Assembly: GCA_964500965.1 (NCBI GenBank)
Contig: CAZCQZ010000028.1
Coordinates: forward strand, 1 to 29,207
From: JAISGQ01 sp964500965
GTDB lineage: Bacteria > Bacillota > Clostridia > Oscillospirales > Acutalibacteraceae
Reading direction: 5' to 3'
DNA: 29,207 nucleotides
In this document: one piece after another, positions 8,078 to 15,404 of the stretch
Layout of the letters: every line of letters begins with the position of its first letter
Position numbering within the stretch: the stretch's first letter is position 1
The notes under the pieces: model-generated
Told to the model about the DNA's origin: nothing
Database searches by the model: none
The model's input: the letters and a program-made list of their open reading frames with translations, nothing else
Program-made: the position numbers and the translations under genes

Positions 8078-8974
8078 TTGTTCGGCTATATCAGGATATA
8101 TAAGCCTTATCTGAGGTTTTATGAATATGAGCGGTATAAATCGGTGTATTGCACACTTTGCAAACAAATGGGTAAAAGCTATGGCATTTTCGCAAAGTTT
8201 CTGTTAAGCTATGATTACACCTTTGTGGCAATGCTTATGCTGGAGCTTGAACACACCGATATATCCTGCGGCAAGGGAAGATGTACCTTTAATCCGCTGT
8301 ACCGCTGCCCGAAGTGTGTAGCCGAAACAAAAGCCTTTGAGCTGACTGCCGCCCTGACCGCAATAATGTTTTATCACAAGCTCAGAGACAATATAAACGA
8401 TTCCCGTTTTCTCGGCAGAATAGGGTGGAGGGCGATGAAGCTTTTCGCATCACCCATGAGGAAAAAAGCCCGCAAAAAATTCCCGGAGCTTGACAGCATT
8501 GTTTCCGAATACATTGACAGGCAGCAGGCGGCGGAAAGCAGCGATAATGCTTCGGTGGATTCGGCGGCAGAGCCGTCGGCGGTGCTTATAGCTTCATTGG
8601 CATCTATGCTCACCGGTGATGTAACCGTAAAGCCGATTCTTTCAAAGTTCGGCTATTATTTGGGACGGTGGATATACCTTATTGATGCACAGGATGACAT
8701 GGAAGAAGATATTAAAAAGAAACGGTTCAATCCATTTGCATTAAAGTTTTCACTCTGTGCAAAGGACGTAAAAAACAAATCCGAAGCGTTGAAAAATGCG
8801 CATATTTACGCAAATGAAACGATGAATATGACTATGTCGGCAATGCTTGATTATTATGATGTGCTTGAGCCGGATTATTTCAAGGGCGTACTTGATAATA
8901 TCACTTTTATGGGCATGAGCTATTCGCAAAAGAGCGCAATGCATCTTGAAGATGTAGCGAACAAAGGAGAATGA
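8078..8974 (+). CDS. DUF5685-like conserved protein with Cys and Asp-rich motifs
   Basis: A 298-residue soluble protein whose N-terminus MFGYIRIYKPYLRFYEYERY followed by KSVYCTLCKQMG is typical of the uncharacterised DUF5685 family of Firmicutes (recognised from memory). Six cysteines form three pairs: C25-x2-C28, C64-x4-C69 and C77-x2-C80, suggesting a metal site. Two acidic motifs, KLRDNINDS (D104, D108) and DAQDDMEED (D203-D211), sit in predicted helices about 100 residues apart. The start is probably TTG 8078, with GGAG 9 nt upstream, giving the family's MFGY start; the in-frame TTG at 8063 overlaps that site. The next gene begins 4 bp after the stop, so the two are co-translated. Function is unknown. 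The J-domain neighbour suggests a link with Hsp70 or with protein or metal-site maturation, but that is inference. Confidence 0.8.
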   Translation: MFGYIRIYKPYLRFYEYERYKSVYCTLCKQMGKSYGIFAKFLLSYDYTFVAMLMLELEHTDISCGKGRCTFNPLYRCPKCVAETKAFELTAALTAIMFYHKLRDNINDSRFLGRIGWRAMKLFASPMRKKARKKFPELDSIVSEYIDRQQAAESSDNASVDSAAEPSAVLIASLASMLTGDVTVKPILSKFGYYLGRWIYLIDAQDDMEEDIKKKRFNPFALKFSLCAKDVKNKSEALKNAHIYANETMNMTMSAMLDYYDVLEPDYFKGVLDNITFMGMSYSQKSAMHLEDVANKGE

Positions 8975-8978
8975 ATAT

Positions 8979-9686
8979 ATGAAAGACCCTTATGACGTTC
9001 TCGGAATTTCGAGAAATGCAACTGATGACGAGGTAAAATCCGCATATCGTGACCTGGCACGTAAGTATCATCCTGATAATGTGGCGAACAGCTCAAACCC
9101 TACCGCTTCGGAGCTTTTTGAGGAAAAGATGAAAGAGATTAACGAAGCCTATGACACAATTGTCACCAACAGAAGAAACGGAACGGACAGGACAACTGAT
9201 TACTCGTCCGCAAGCAGTACATCGAGCAGTCAAAGCGGCGGCAATTATTCAAGTCAAAGCAGTGCAGGCACTTCCGGAACACATAGTCACTACGGCAGCT
9301 CTGCCAATACCACAAGCTTTTCCGATGTTCGTCAGATGATAAATAACAAGCGTTACAATGAAGCCGAGGAGCTTTTGGACGGCGTTCCCATGACCAGAAG
9401 AAATGCGGAATGGTATTTTCTCAGAGGAACCGTTCTTTACCACAGGGGCTGGGTCGAGCAGGCATATGAGCATTTTTCACAGGCAGTTCAGCTTGAGCCG
9501 TCAAATGCGGAATTTCGTTCGGCATATAATGTTGTGCAGTCTCAGCGTTCCGGTCGCAGAGGCGGCTACGCCTACGATACCGACCGTGCGGAACGGGGCT
9601 GTAATCCGCTGTCACTTTGCTGCGGAATGTTTTGCGCCGATTCCTGCTGTGAGTGCTGTGGCGGCGATTTGATTGAGTGTTGCTGA
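8979..9686 (+). CDS. J-domain protein with TPR-like region and cysteine-rich tail
   Basis: A 235-residue Hsp70 co-chaperone-like protein. An N-terminal J domain (about 1-65: DPYDVLGISRNATDDEVKSA, HPD at 31-33) would stimulate the DnaK ATPase. A Ser/Thr/Gly-rich linker (about 66-115) follows, then a helical TPR-like region (about 116-185, WYFLRGTVLYHRG and AYEHFSQAVQLEP). The last 28 residues hold 10 cysteines (208, 214, 215, 219, 223, 224, 226, 227, 234, 235), including CADSCCECCGGD, and end in Cys-Cys. It is not DnaJ itself, which has a G/F region, four CxxCxGxG zinc repeats and about 375 residues. The tail could bind metal or be lipidated; neither is shown. AAAGGAG sits 9 nt before the ATG. 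Confidence 0.88.
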   Translation: MKDPYDVLGISRNATDDEVKSAYRDLARKYHPDNVANSSNPTASELFEEKMKEINEAYDTIVTNRRNGTDRTTDYSSASSTSSSQSGGNYSSQSSAGTSGTHSHYGSSANTTSFSDVRQMINNKRYNEAEELLDGVPMTRRNAEWYFLRGTVLYHRGWVEQAYEHFSQAVQLEPSNAEFRSAYNVVQSQRSGRRGGYAYDTDRAERGCNPLSLCCGMFCADSCCECCGGDLIECC

Positions 9687-9690
9687 TAAA

Positions 9691-10233
9691 ATGAAGTATT
9701 CAAAAAGTGCTTATGCGGCAATATCGGGAATGACAGCCGCATTGTCCGTTGTGATTATGATAGGAAGCCTGTTTCCGTCGCTGAGCTACGCCATTCCCAT
9801 GGTGGCAGGCGGTATGCTTATCGTTCCGGTGGCTGAGTTCGGAGCGAAAAAATCCATTCCCATTTATGCGTCGGTGTTTTTTCTGTCTCTGATGTTACCT
9901 ATGGTGGCAAAAGATGCGGCTCTTATGTATCTTTTCCTTTTCGGACTTTATCCGCTTTTGCAGTTTTCTTTTGAAAAAATCAAGCCGAAAGTCGTCAGGA
10001 TACTTGCGAAGCTTTTGTACTTTAACGTTGCCGCAATACTTGCCGTCTGGCTTTCCTGGGTGATATTTTCATTGCCGTTTCTCGAAGACGGTGAGGGAAT
10101 GTGGATAATTATCGTAATGCTTGTCATAGGCGGTGCGGTGTTTTTGCTGTATGACCTTGCACTTTATAAATTCGCATATTTGTACGATGTAAAATATGCC
10201 GACAGATTTCACAGGCTGTTTAAAATTCGTTAG
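9691..10233 (+). CDS. Small polytopic membrane protein of unknown function
   Basis: A 180-residue very hydrophobic protein with about six predicted helices (roughly 10-28, 33-50, 56-70, 75-92, 105-130, 137-156) and a short basic C-terminus (DRFHRLFKIR). The overall look recalls small integral-membrane S components of ECF vitamin transporters, but I see no diagnostic motif and do not assign a substrate. ATG 9691 lies 4 bp after the stop of the J-protein gene and has only a weak ribosome-binding site (GAGTG), so it probably depends on translational coupling; an upstream in-frame TTG at 9673 is less likely. It is the last gene before the hairpin at 10236, so it belongs with the DUF5685 and J-protein genes. 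Confidence 0.75.
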   Translation: MKYSKSAYAAISGMTAALSVVIMIGSLFPSLSYAIPMVAGGMLIVPVAEFGAKKSIPIYASVFFLSLMLPMVAKDAALMYLFLFGLYPLLQFSFEKIKPKVVRILAKLLYFNVAAILAVWLSWVIFSLPFLEDGEGMWIIIVMLVIGGAVFLLYDLALYKFAYLYDVKYADRFHRLFKIR

Positions 10234-10235
10234 CT

Positions 10236-10263
10236 AAAAGGTGGTGTATGCCGCCTTTTATTG
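10236..10263 (+). terminator. Weak terminator hairpin
   Basis: AAAAGGTGG (10236-10244) pairs over 9 bp, with one U-G, with CCGCCTTTT (10251-10259), with loop TGTATG. It is followed by ATTGTTG, so its tail is short and it may leak into the next gene. It spans the ATG at 10248, which argues against that start for the flavoprotein. Confidence 0.55.
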
Positions 10264-10274
10264 TTGAGGTAAAA

Positions 10275-11537
10275 ATGAAACCTGAAATAATAGTTATCGG
10301 AGCAGGACCTGCCGGTATGATGTCCGCATATTTTGCCGCATCAAACGGCGCAAATGTTACCGTAATCGAAAAGAATGACCGACCGGGAAGAAAGCTGCTG
10401 CTCACCGGAAAAGGCAGATGTAATGTGACAAATAACTGCGATAACGATGAGTTGGTACGTAACACCGCAAAAAACGGAAGATTTTTGTACAGTGCCTTTT
10501 CCTCGTTTTCGACTGCCGATACAATCAGCTTTTTTGAAAGCGAGGGTGTGCCGTTGAAAACCGAGAGGGGAAAAAGAGTTTTCCCTGTTTCGGATAAATC
10601 TTCGGACATAAACAACGCTCTTATAGGTGCGTGTAAAAATAAAAATGTCAAATTTTTAAAAGGCAATGTTAATGGTATATGTGCGGAAAACGGAAAGGTG
10701 CGGTATGTTTCCGCAAACGGCACAAAGCTTTTCTGCGATGCCTGCATACTTGCGACAGGCGGCTGTTCTTACAGGGCAACCGGCTCGGACGGCAAGGGGT
10801 ATAAGCTTGCCTGCGATTTGGGACATACCCTGGTTCCGCCTAAGCCGTCCCTTGTTCCCGTTGTCTGTGAGGGCAGTGATTGTGAACGAATGAACGGTCT
10901 TATGCTCAAGAATGTTTCGCTGAAAGTGGAAAACGAAAAAGGCAAGCTTATATATTCGGATTTCGGGGAGCTTACCTTTGCACCGTACGGATTGACCGGT
11001 GCGACTGTTCTCAGCGCAAGCTGTCACCTGGATTTTCAGAAATGCGGCAAATATATTTTTGCTGTCGATTTAAAACCTGCTCTTGATGAAAAACAGCTTG
11101 ATGCAAGGCTTTTGCGTGATTTTGCAAAGGATTCCAACAAAAAGCTGGGCGATATTTTACGCGGACTTATGCCGCGTGAGCTTATCGGAGTTTTTATTGA
11201 CAGAAGCGGCATTTCATCTGATACAAAGGCAAATTCAATTACGCAGTTGCAAAGGAGAAAAATAATTTCGCTGCTTAAAAGATTTGAGTTTACAGCGGTG
11301 GATTTTCGTGATATAAATGAAGCGATAATAACCTCCGGAGGGATTTCGGTAAAGGAAATCGACCCGAAAACCATGCAGTCAAAGCTTGTCAAGGGGCTTT
11401 ATTTTGCCGGAGAAATTATTGATGTCGATGCGTACACAGGCGGCTTTAATTTGCAAATCGCCTTTTCGACCGGTGCATCAGCCGGAAAAAATTCAGTAAG
11501 GGAGTTTTTGGAACATGGTAATCAATGTAGCAATTGA
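10275..11537 (+). CDS. BaiN/HI0933-family NAD(P)/FAD-dependent oxidoreductase
   Basis: A 420-residue flavoprotein with an N-terminal dinucleotide-binding fold (IIVIGAGPAGMMSAYFA, GxGxxG at 9-14). The family motif GRKLLLTGKGRCNVTN follows, and the C-terminal FAD motif region reads LYFAGEIIDVDAYTGGFNLQ. Members are common in bacteria and mostly uncharacterised; the BaiN branch was linked to bile-acid dehydroxylation in Clostridium scindens, but the family is far wider than that pathway and I do not infer it here. ATG 10275 with GAGGT just upstream is preferred over ATG 10248, which sits in a hairpin. It overlaps cmk by 23 bp. The order flavoprotein-cmk-ispH/rpsA is familiar from Clostridia. Confidence 0.88.
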   Translation: MKPEIIVIGAGPAGMMSAYFAASNGANVTVIEKNDRPGRKLLLTGKGRCNVTNNCDNDELVRNTAKNGRFLYSAFSSFSTADTISFFESEGVPLKTERGKRVFPVSDKSSDINNALIGACKNKNVKFLKGNVNGICAENGKVRYVSANGTKLFCDACILATGGCSYRATGSDGKGYKLACDLGHTLVPPKPSLVPVVCEGSDCERMNGLMLKNVSLKVENEKGKLIYSDFGELTFAPYGLTGATVLSASCHLDFQKCGKYIFAVDLKPALDEKQLDARLLRDFAKDSNKKLGDILRGLMPRELIGVFIDRSGISSDTKANSITQLQRRKIISLLKRFEFTAVDFRDINEAIITSGGISVKEIDPKTMQSKLVKGLYFAGEIIDVDAYTGGFNLQIAFSTGASAGKNSVREFLEHGNQCSN

Positions 11538-12186
11538 CGGACCTGCCGGAGCAGGTAAAAGCACCATAGCAAAAGAAGCCGCTAAACGGCTGGGATATAT
11601 TTACGTCGATACCGGCGCGCTTTACAGAGCCGTTGCACTGTACGTTTTGCAGAGGCACATCGACCCTGACGACGGTACTAAGGTGGTTTCCGTTCTGCCG
11701 ATGATAGAGGTTGAGCTGAAATATGTTAACGGAGAACAGAGGGTATACCTCTGCGGTGAAAATGTATCACGGGTGATAAGAACACCGGAGGTTTCAATGG
11801 CGGCGTCAACGGTTTCGGCTTATCCGAAAGTCCGTGAATTGCTTTTCAAATTACAGCAGGAGACTGCCGCAAACAATAACGTAATTATGGACGGTCGTGA
11901 CATAGGAACTGTCGTTTTGCCAAAGGCTCAGGTTAAAATTTTCCTTACCGCCTCTGCGGAGGAAAGAGCCACAAGACGTTACAACGAGCTTACGGAGCAG
12001 GGCAAAAAAGTTATATATGAAGAAATACTTGAGGATATAAAAATCCGTGACTATAACGATTCTCACAGAGCTATTGCGCCGCTGAAGCAAGCTCCCGGCG
12101 CCGTGCTTATCGACACAACCGAGCTTACTATCGAACAGTCGATTGACGCGGTTGTTAAGACAATAACCGACAAAGTAGGCAAGTGA
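11515..12186 (+). CDS. cmk: Cytidylate kinase
   Basis: Phosphorylates CMP and dCMP to the diphosphates using ATP, feeding RNA, DNA and phospholipid precursor pools in the cytosol. The 223-residue protein has the P-loop IDGPAGAGKST (7-17), the CMP-binding segment YVDTGALYRAVAL, the strongly conserved MDGRDIGTVVLP and the lid-region sequence RDYNDSHRAIAPLK. Length is typical of bacterial Cmk. ATG 11515 lies inside the end of the flavoprotein gene with AAGGGAG about 10 nt upstream. Its stop TGA shares one base with the ATG of the IspH-S1 gene (TGATG), so the three genes are translationally coupled. Confidence 0.97.
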   Translation: MVINVAIDGPAGAGKSTIAKEAAKRLGYIYVDTGALYRAVALYVLQRHIDPDDGTKVVSVLPMIEVELKYVNGEQRVYLCGENVSRVIRTPEVSMAASTVSAYPKVRELLFKLQQETAANNNVIMDGRDIGTVVLPKAQVKIFLTASAEERATRRYNELTEQGKKVIYEEILEDIKIRDYNDSHRAIAPLKQAPGAVLIDTTELTIEQSIDAVVKTITDKVGK

Positions 12187-14267
12187 TGAGCGGAGTAATT
12201 AAGCTGGCAAAAACCGCAGGCTTCTGTTTTGGAGTTAACAGAGCTGTTGAATCTGTTGAAAAGCTTGTCCGTAAAGGCGAACGGGTTTACACGCTCGGAC
12301 CGATAATTCACAACGCACAGGTAGTTAAACGGCTGGAAAATTCGGGCGTGAAGTCAATATCCGAACCGGGAGAGATGCAGGACGACGGCGTTCTTGTAAT
12401 CCGTTCTCACGGGGTACCGCTGTCTGTCTATGACGAAATCCGAAAAAACGGGCTCAGATTTATGGACGCAACCTGTCCTTTTGTAGCGAAAATTCATAAG
12501 ATAGTGGCAAATGCGGCCGAGTGCGGAAAGCCGGTGCTTATAGCAGGCGACTCTCAGCACCCGGAGGTATTGGGTATAAAAGGTCACTGTACCGGCGAGG
12601 TTTACGTGTTCGGAGATGAAAATGAGCTGAAAAGTTTGCTGTCTTTGCGCACGAATTTGGCAAAAGAAAATGTTTGTGTTGTGGCTCAAACCACATATAA
12701 TACACAAATTTGGCAAAATTGCATTGAAATTTTAAAAAAGGTATGTACAAACGCCGAAATTTATGATACTATATGCAGTGCAACGCTAAGCCGTCAGCAA
12801 GAGGCGATGGAGCTGTCCAAAGAGAGTGACCTTATGCTCATTATCGGAGGAAAAAACAGCTCCAATACCCAAAAGCTGTATAAAATCTGTTCCGAGTTTT
12901 GCAGCAGCTATGCTGTTGAAACCGCAGATGAAATTCCCGTTCCGGAGGTGCTTAAAGCCGAAAGGATAGGAATAACGGCGGGAGCATCGACTCCGGCGGA
13001 CGTAATTAAGGAGGTAGTTTTAACCGTGAGCGAAGTCATGACAGAAAACTTTGAGGCTATGCTGGAGGAATCCTTTAAGCAGTCGAATACTAATGGAAAG
13101 GTAGTCAACGGAACCGTTGTACGTATTGCACCCAACGAGATTTATGTCGATGTTGGAAGAAAGCAGTCCGGTATCGTTATGCTTGAGGATCTTACAGACG
13201 ATCCCAACCTTACAACGAGTGACGTTGTAAAGGTCGGTGATGAGCTTGAGCTTATGATTATGCGCACCAACGACCAGGAGGGTTATATCTACCTCTCCAA
13301 GAGACTTCTTGATTCCGCAAAAGCATGGGAAGAAATCAAGGCAGCAGCACCGAAGATTGTCGAGAAAAAGAGACGTCGTTTTGATGACGAGGATACTCTT
13401 GAGGCAGCAGAGCAGGAAAATGCTCCAGAGGAAGCTGTTGAGGAAGTTAAGGAAGAAGAAAAAGAGCCTGTTACCTTTGAGGGTGTTGTTACCGAGGTCA
13501 ATAAGGGCGGCGTAGTTGTTTCCTATAAGGGCGTTCGCGTTTTCGTGCCCGCTTCTCAGGCAACCGTTTCCCGTAACGATTCCATGGAAGACCTGCTCAA
13601 GAAAAAAGTTCAGTTCCAGCTTCTTGAAGTAACCCCCAGCCGCAAGCGTGCGGTCGGCTCTATCAACAAGGTATCACGCCGTGAGCGTGTCGCAGCAGAG
13701 AAGAAATTCTGGTCTGAGGTTGAGGTAGGCAAGGTTTACACCGGTACAGTACGCTCTCTTGTTAAGTACGGTGCATTTGTTGACATCGGCGGAGTAGACG
13801 GACTGGTTCATATTACCGAGCTTTCCTGGCAGAGAATCAGCGACCCCTCCGAGGTACTCAGCGTAGGCGATGTTGTTGAGGTCTATGTCAAGAAGATTGA
13901 CGAGGAGAAGAAGAAAATCTCTCTCGGCTATAGAAAGATGGAGGACAATCCCTGGGAGATTATGAAGGTTAAGTATCCCGTGGGTACAGTTATCGAATCA
14001 AAGGTTGTAGGAACACCTGCATTCGGTGCATTCGTTAACATTCTCCCCGGCATTGACGGTCTTGTACATATTTCTCAGCTTTCTACTCAGAGGGTAAACG
14101 CTCCCACTGATGTTGTAAATGTCGGTGATACCGTTAAGGCTGTCATTACCGATGTTGATTTTGAGCGCAAGAGAGTAAGCCTTTCAATCCGTCAGCTCCT
14201 TGAGGCTGAGGCTGCCGAAGCAGATACCGCCGAGGAAGCTCCTGCTGATGAGGCTGTCACCGAGTAA
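12186..14267 (+). CDS. ispH-rpsA: IspH (HMBPP reductase) fused to ribosomal protein S1
   Basis: A 693-residue two-part protein. Residues 1 to about 280 are 4-hydroxy-3-methylbut-2-enyl diphosphate reductase, the last MEP-pathway enzyme making IPP and DMAPP; the three cysteines for its iron-sulfur cluster are visible as C14 (GFCFGV), C97 (ATCPFV) and C197 (ICSATL). From about 305 there are four S1 RNA-binding domains (about 305-372, 425-490, 514-585, 598-669), with an acidic Glu-rich linker at 380-425. Such fusions are well known in Clostridia. Codon choice shifts between the halves: the S1 half uses mostly AAG, GAG and GTT, as in highly expressed genes, while the IspH half is more mixed. Start ATG 12186 overlaps the cmk stop; a GTG one codon earlier is possible. 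Confidence 0.95.
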   Translation: MSGVIKLAKTAGFCFGVNRAVESVEKLVRKGERVYTLGPIIHNAQVVKRLENSGVKSISEPGEMQDDGVLVIRSHGVPLSVYDEIRKNGLRFMDATCPFVAKIHKIVANAAECGKPVLIAGDSQHPEVLGIKGHCTGEVYVFGDENELKSLLSLRTNLAKENVCVVAQTTYNTQIWQNCIEILKKVCTNAEIYDTICSATLSRQQEAMELSKESDLMLIIGGKNSSNTQKLYKICSEFCSSYAVETADEIPVPEVLKAERIGITAGASTPADVIKEVVLTVSEVMTENFEAMLEESFKQSNTNGKVVNGTVVRIAPNEIYVDVGRKQSGIVMLEDLTDDPNLTTSDVVKVGDELELMIMRTNDQEGYIYLSKRLLDSAKAWEEIKAAAPKIVEKKRRRFDDEDTLEAAEQENAPEEAVEEVKEEEKEPVTFEGVVTEVNKGGVVVSYKGVRVFVPASQATVSRNDSMEDLLKKKVQFQLLEVTPSRKRAVGSINKVSRRERVAAEKKFWSEVEVGKVYTGTVRSLVKYGAFVDIGGVDGLVHITELSWQRISDPSEVLSVGDVVEVYVKKIDEEKKKISLGYRKMEDNPWEIMKVKYPVGTVIESKVVGTPAFGAFVNILPGIDGLVHISQLSTQRVNAPTDVVNVGDTVKAVITDVDFERKRVSLSIRQLLEAEAAEADTAEEAPADEAVTE
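13008..13028 (+). promoter_or_regulatory. Possible internal ribosome-binding site and start for free S1
   Basis: A perfect AAGGAGGT (13008-13015) stands 11 nt before an in-frame GTG (13026, codon 281), exactly at the junction of the IspH and S1 halves. An in-frame ATG follows at 13038. Starting at the GTG gives 413 residues, close to the size of free Gram-positive S1 proteins. The same bases encode Ile-Lys-Glu-Val-Val, so the match could be chance. Confidence 0.4.
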
Positions 14268-14287
14268 TTTAATTTAATAAAATCCGG

Positions 14288-14325
14288 TCAGGGTCATCGA
14301 ACATGCGGTGCCCCTGATTTTTTTT
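14288..14325 (+). terminator. Terminator after ispH-rpsA
   Basis: TCAGGG (14288-14293) pairs with CCCTGA (14312-14317), directly followed by eight T. The loop is large and partly paired (CA/TG inside). Confidence 0.75.
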
Positions 14326-14345
14326 GATGAAATTATAAAAAACTA

Positions 14346-14373
14346 TTGAAAAACAATTAAGAATCTTTATAAT
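14346..14373 (+). promoter_or_regulatory. Sigma-A promoter of the E2-like gene
   Basis: TTGAAA (14346-14351), 16 nt, TATAAT (14368-14373). The start near 14380 gives a leader of about 38 nt. Confidence 0.65.
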
Positions 14374-14417
14374 ATTTAATAAAGCATATTATTATTCGTA
14401 GAGTGGAGTGTTTAACG

Positions 14418-15284
14418 TTGGGCAGAAAAGACGGCAAAAAGGTTAAAAACTGTAGCATGATGTATCAGATTGTGCCTTACATTATGGATAAGAGATACGA
14501 TGCTATGAATTCAATAACAGTGCGATTTCCGTATGAACCCATGCAGGCGTATATCAAAAAGAAACACAGGGACGGAGTTGATATAAGTCATCTTTCCCTT
14601 GTTATCGCGGCGTTTGTCAGAACAGTTTCACAAAACTGTGTGCTTAACCGTTTTGTTGTCAATAAGAAAATTTACGCGCGTGACGGTATCTGGATTGGCA
14701 TGGTTATCATGCGACCGGGCGAAACCGAATCGACCATGACTAAGGTACGCTTTGAGCCTACCGACACTATTTTCGATGTCAATGAAAAAATGCTGAAAAT
14801 GATCTCGGAAAACAGGGAAGCGGTCGGCTCAAATTCTACCGATAAGCTTATGAAAATGCTGCTTTCGATTCCCGGTCTGTGCAATGTGGGAGTGGGTTTG
14901 TTTAAGTGGCTTGACAAGCGCGGCTGGCTGCCGAAATCTATAATCAACGCAAGTCCGTTCCATGTTACGATGACTATTTCAAACCTCGCGAGCATAAGAA
15001 CAAATTACATTCATCATCATATTTATGAATTCGGTACTACGAGTATGCTTATGACTATGGGAAATTCCGAATACCTGCCCATCAAGGGGAAGGACGGAGA
15101 AATCGAGCTTGAGCGTCAGATGCCAATAGGTCTTGTAATGGACGAGCGCATTGCTTCCGGTCATGAATATGCCCTTGCATTTAAGACCATGAGAGAGATG
15201 CTCAAACACCCCGAAAAGCTTGAATCACCGCCTGAGACGGTTGATGTTGAGATTTTCAAAAAGAAAAAAGAAAAGAAAAAATAA
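14418..15284 (+). CDS. E2/chloramphenicol-acetyltransferase-fold protein lacking catalytic residues
   Basis: A 288-residue protein resembling the catalytic domain of 2-oxo acid dehydrogenase E2 acyltransferases, which share the CAT fold. There is no lipoyl domain, no E1/E3-binding domain and no dehydrogenase neighbour. In true E2 enzymes the active site near the C-terminus reads DHRxxDG. Here the aligned stretch is DERIASG (242-248), so the catalytic His is Glu243 and the Asp is Ser247; the following EYALAFKTMREMLKHPE still fits the E2 C-terminus. Classical acyl transfer is therefore unlikely. The C-terminus is a lysine run (KKKKEKKK). The start is probably TTG 14418, with GGAGTG 7 nt upstream; the frame extends to a GTG at 14403. 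It is a single-gene unit between its own promoter and terminator. Function is unknown. Confidence 0.75.
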   Translation: MGRKDGKKVKNCSMMYQIVPYIMDKRYDAMNSITVRFPYEPMQAYIKKKHRDGVDISHLSLVIAAFVRTVSQNCVLNRFVVNKKIYARDGIWIGMVIMRPGETESTMTKVRFEPTDTIFDVNEKMLKMISENREAVGSNSTDKLMKMLLSIPGLCNVGVGLFKWLDKRGWLPKSIINASPFHVTMTISNLASIRTNYIHHHIYEFGTTSMLMTMGNSEYLPIKGKDGEIELERQMPIGLVMDERIASGHEYALAFKTMREMLKHPEKLESPPETVDVEIFKKKKEKKK

Positions 15285-15287
15285 TAA

Positions 15288-15330
15288 AATATCCGGGGGC
15301 ATTTTGTGCAAGTGCTCCCGGATATTTTAC
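15288..15330 (+). terminator. Strong terminator after the E2-like gene
   Basis: AATATCCGGGGGCA (15288-15301) pairs over 14 bp, with one G-U, with TGCTCCCGGATATT (15313-15326), then TTAC. It may work in both directions because A-rich sequence precedes it. Confidence 0.8.
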
Positions 15331-15359
15331 TTGAAAAATTTTGAGATTGCGTGTAAAAT
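15331..15359 (+). promoter_or_regulatory. Sigma-A promoter of the hydrolase gene
   Basis: TTGAAA (15331-15336), 17 nt, TAAAAT (15354-15359), starting right at the end of the preceding terminator. Confidence 0.6.
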
Positions 15360-15404
15360 AGGAGCAGTATAAATTTGTTATAATTTAAATTGGGAGAGAT
15401 ATTT

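Noticed and set aside
10248..10274. N-terminal extension MPPFIVEVK of the flavoprotein
   Set aside because: The ATG at 10248 is inside the loop and arm of a terminator-like hairpin, and the next ATG gives the normal dinucleotide-fold start with its own GAGGT.
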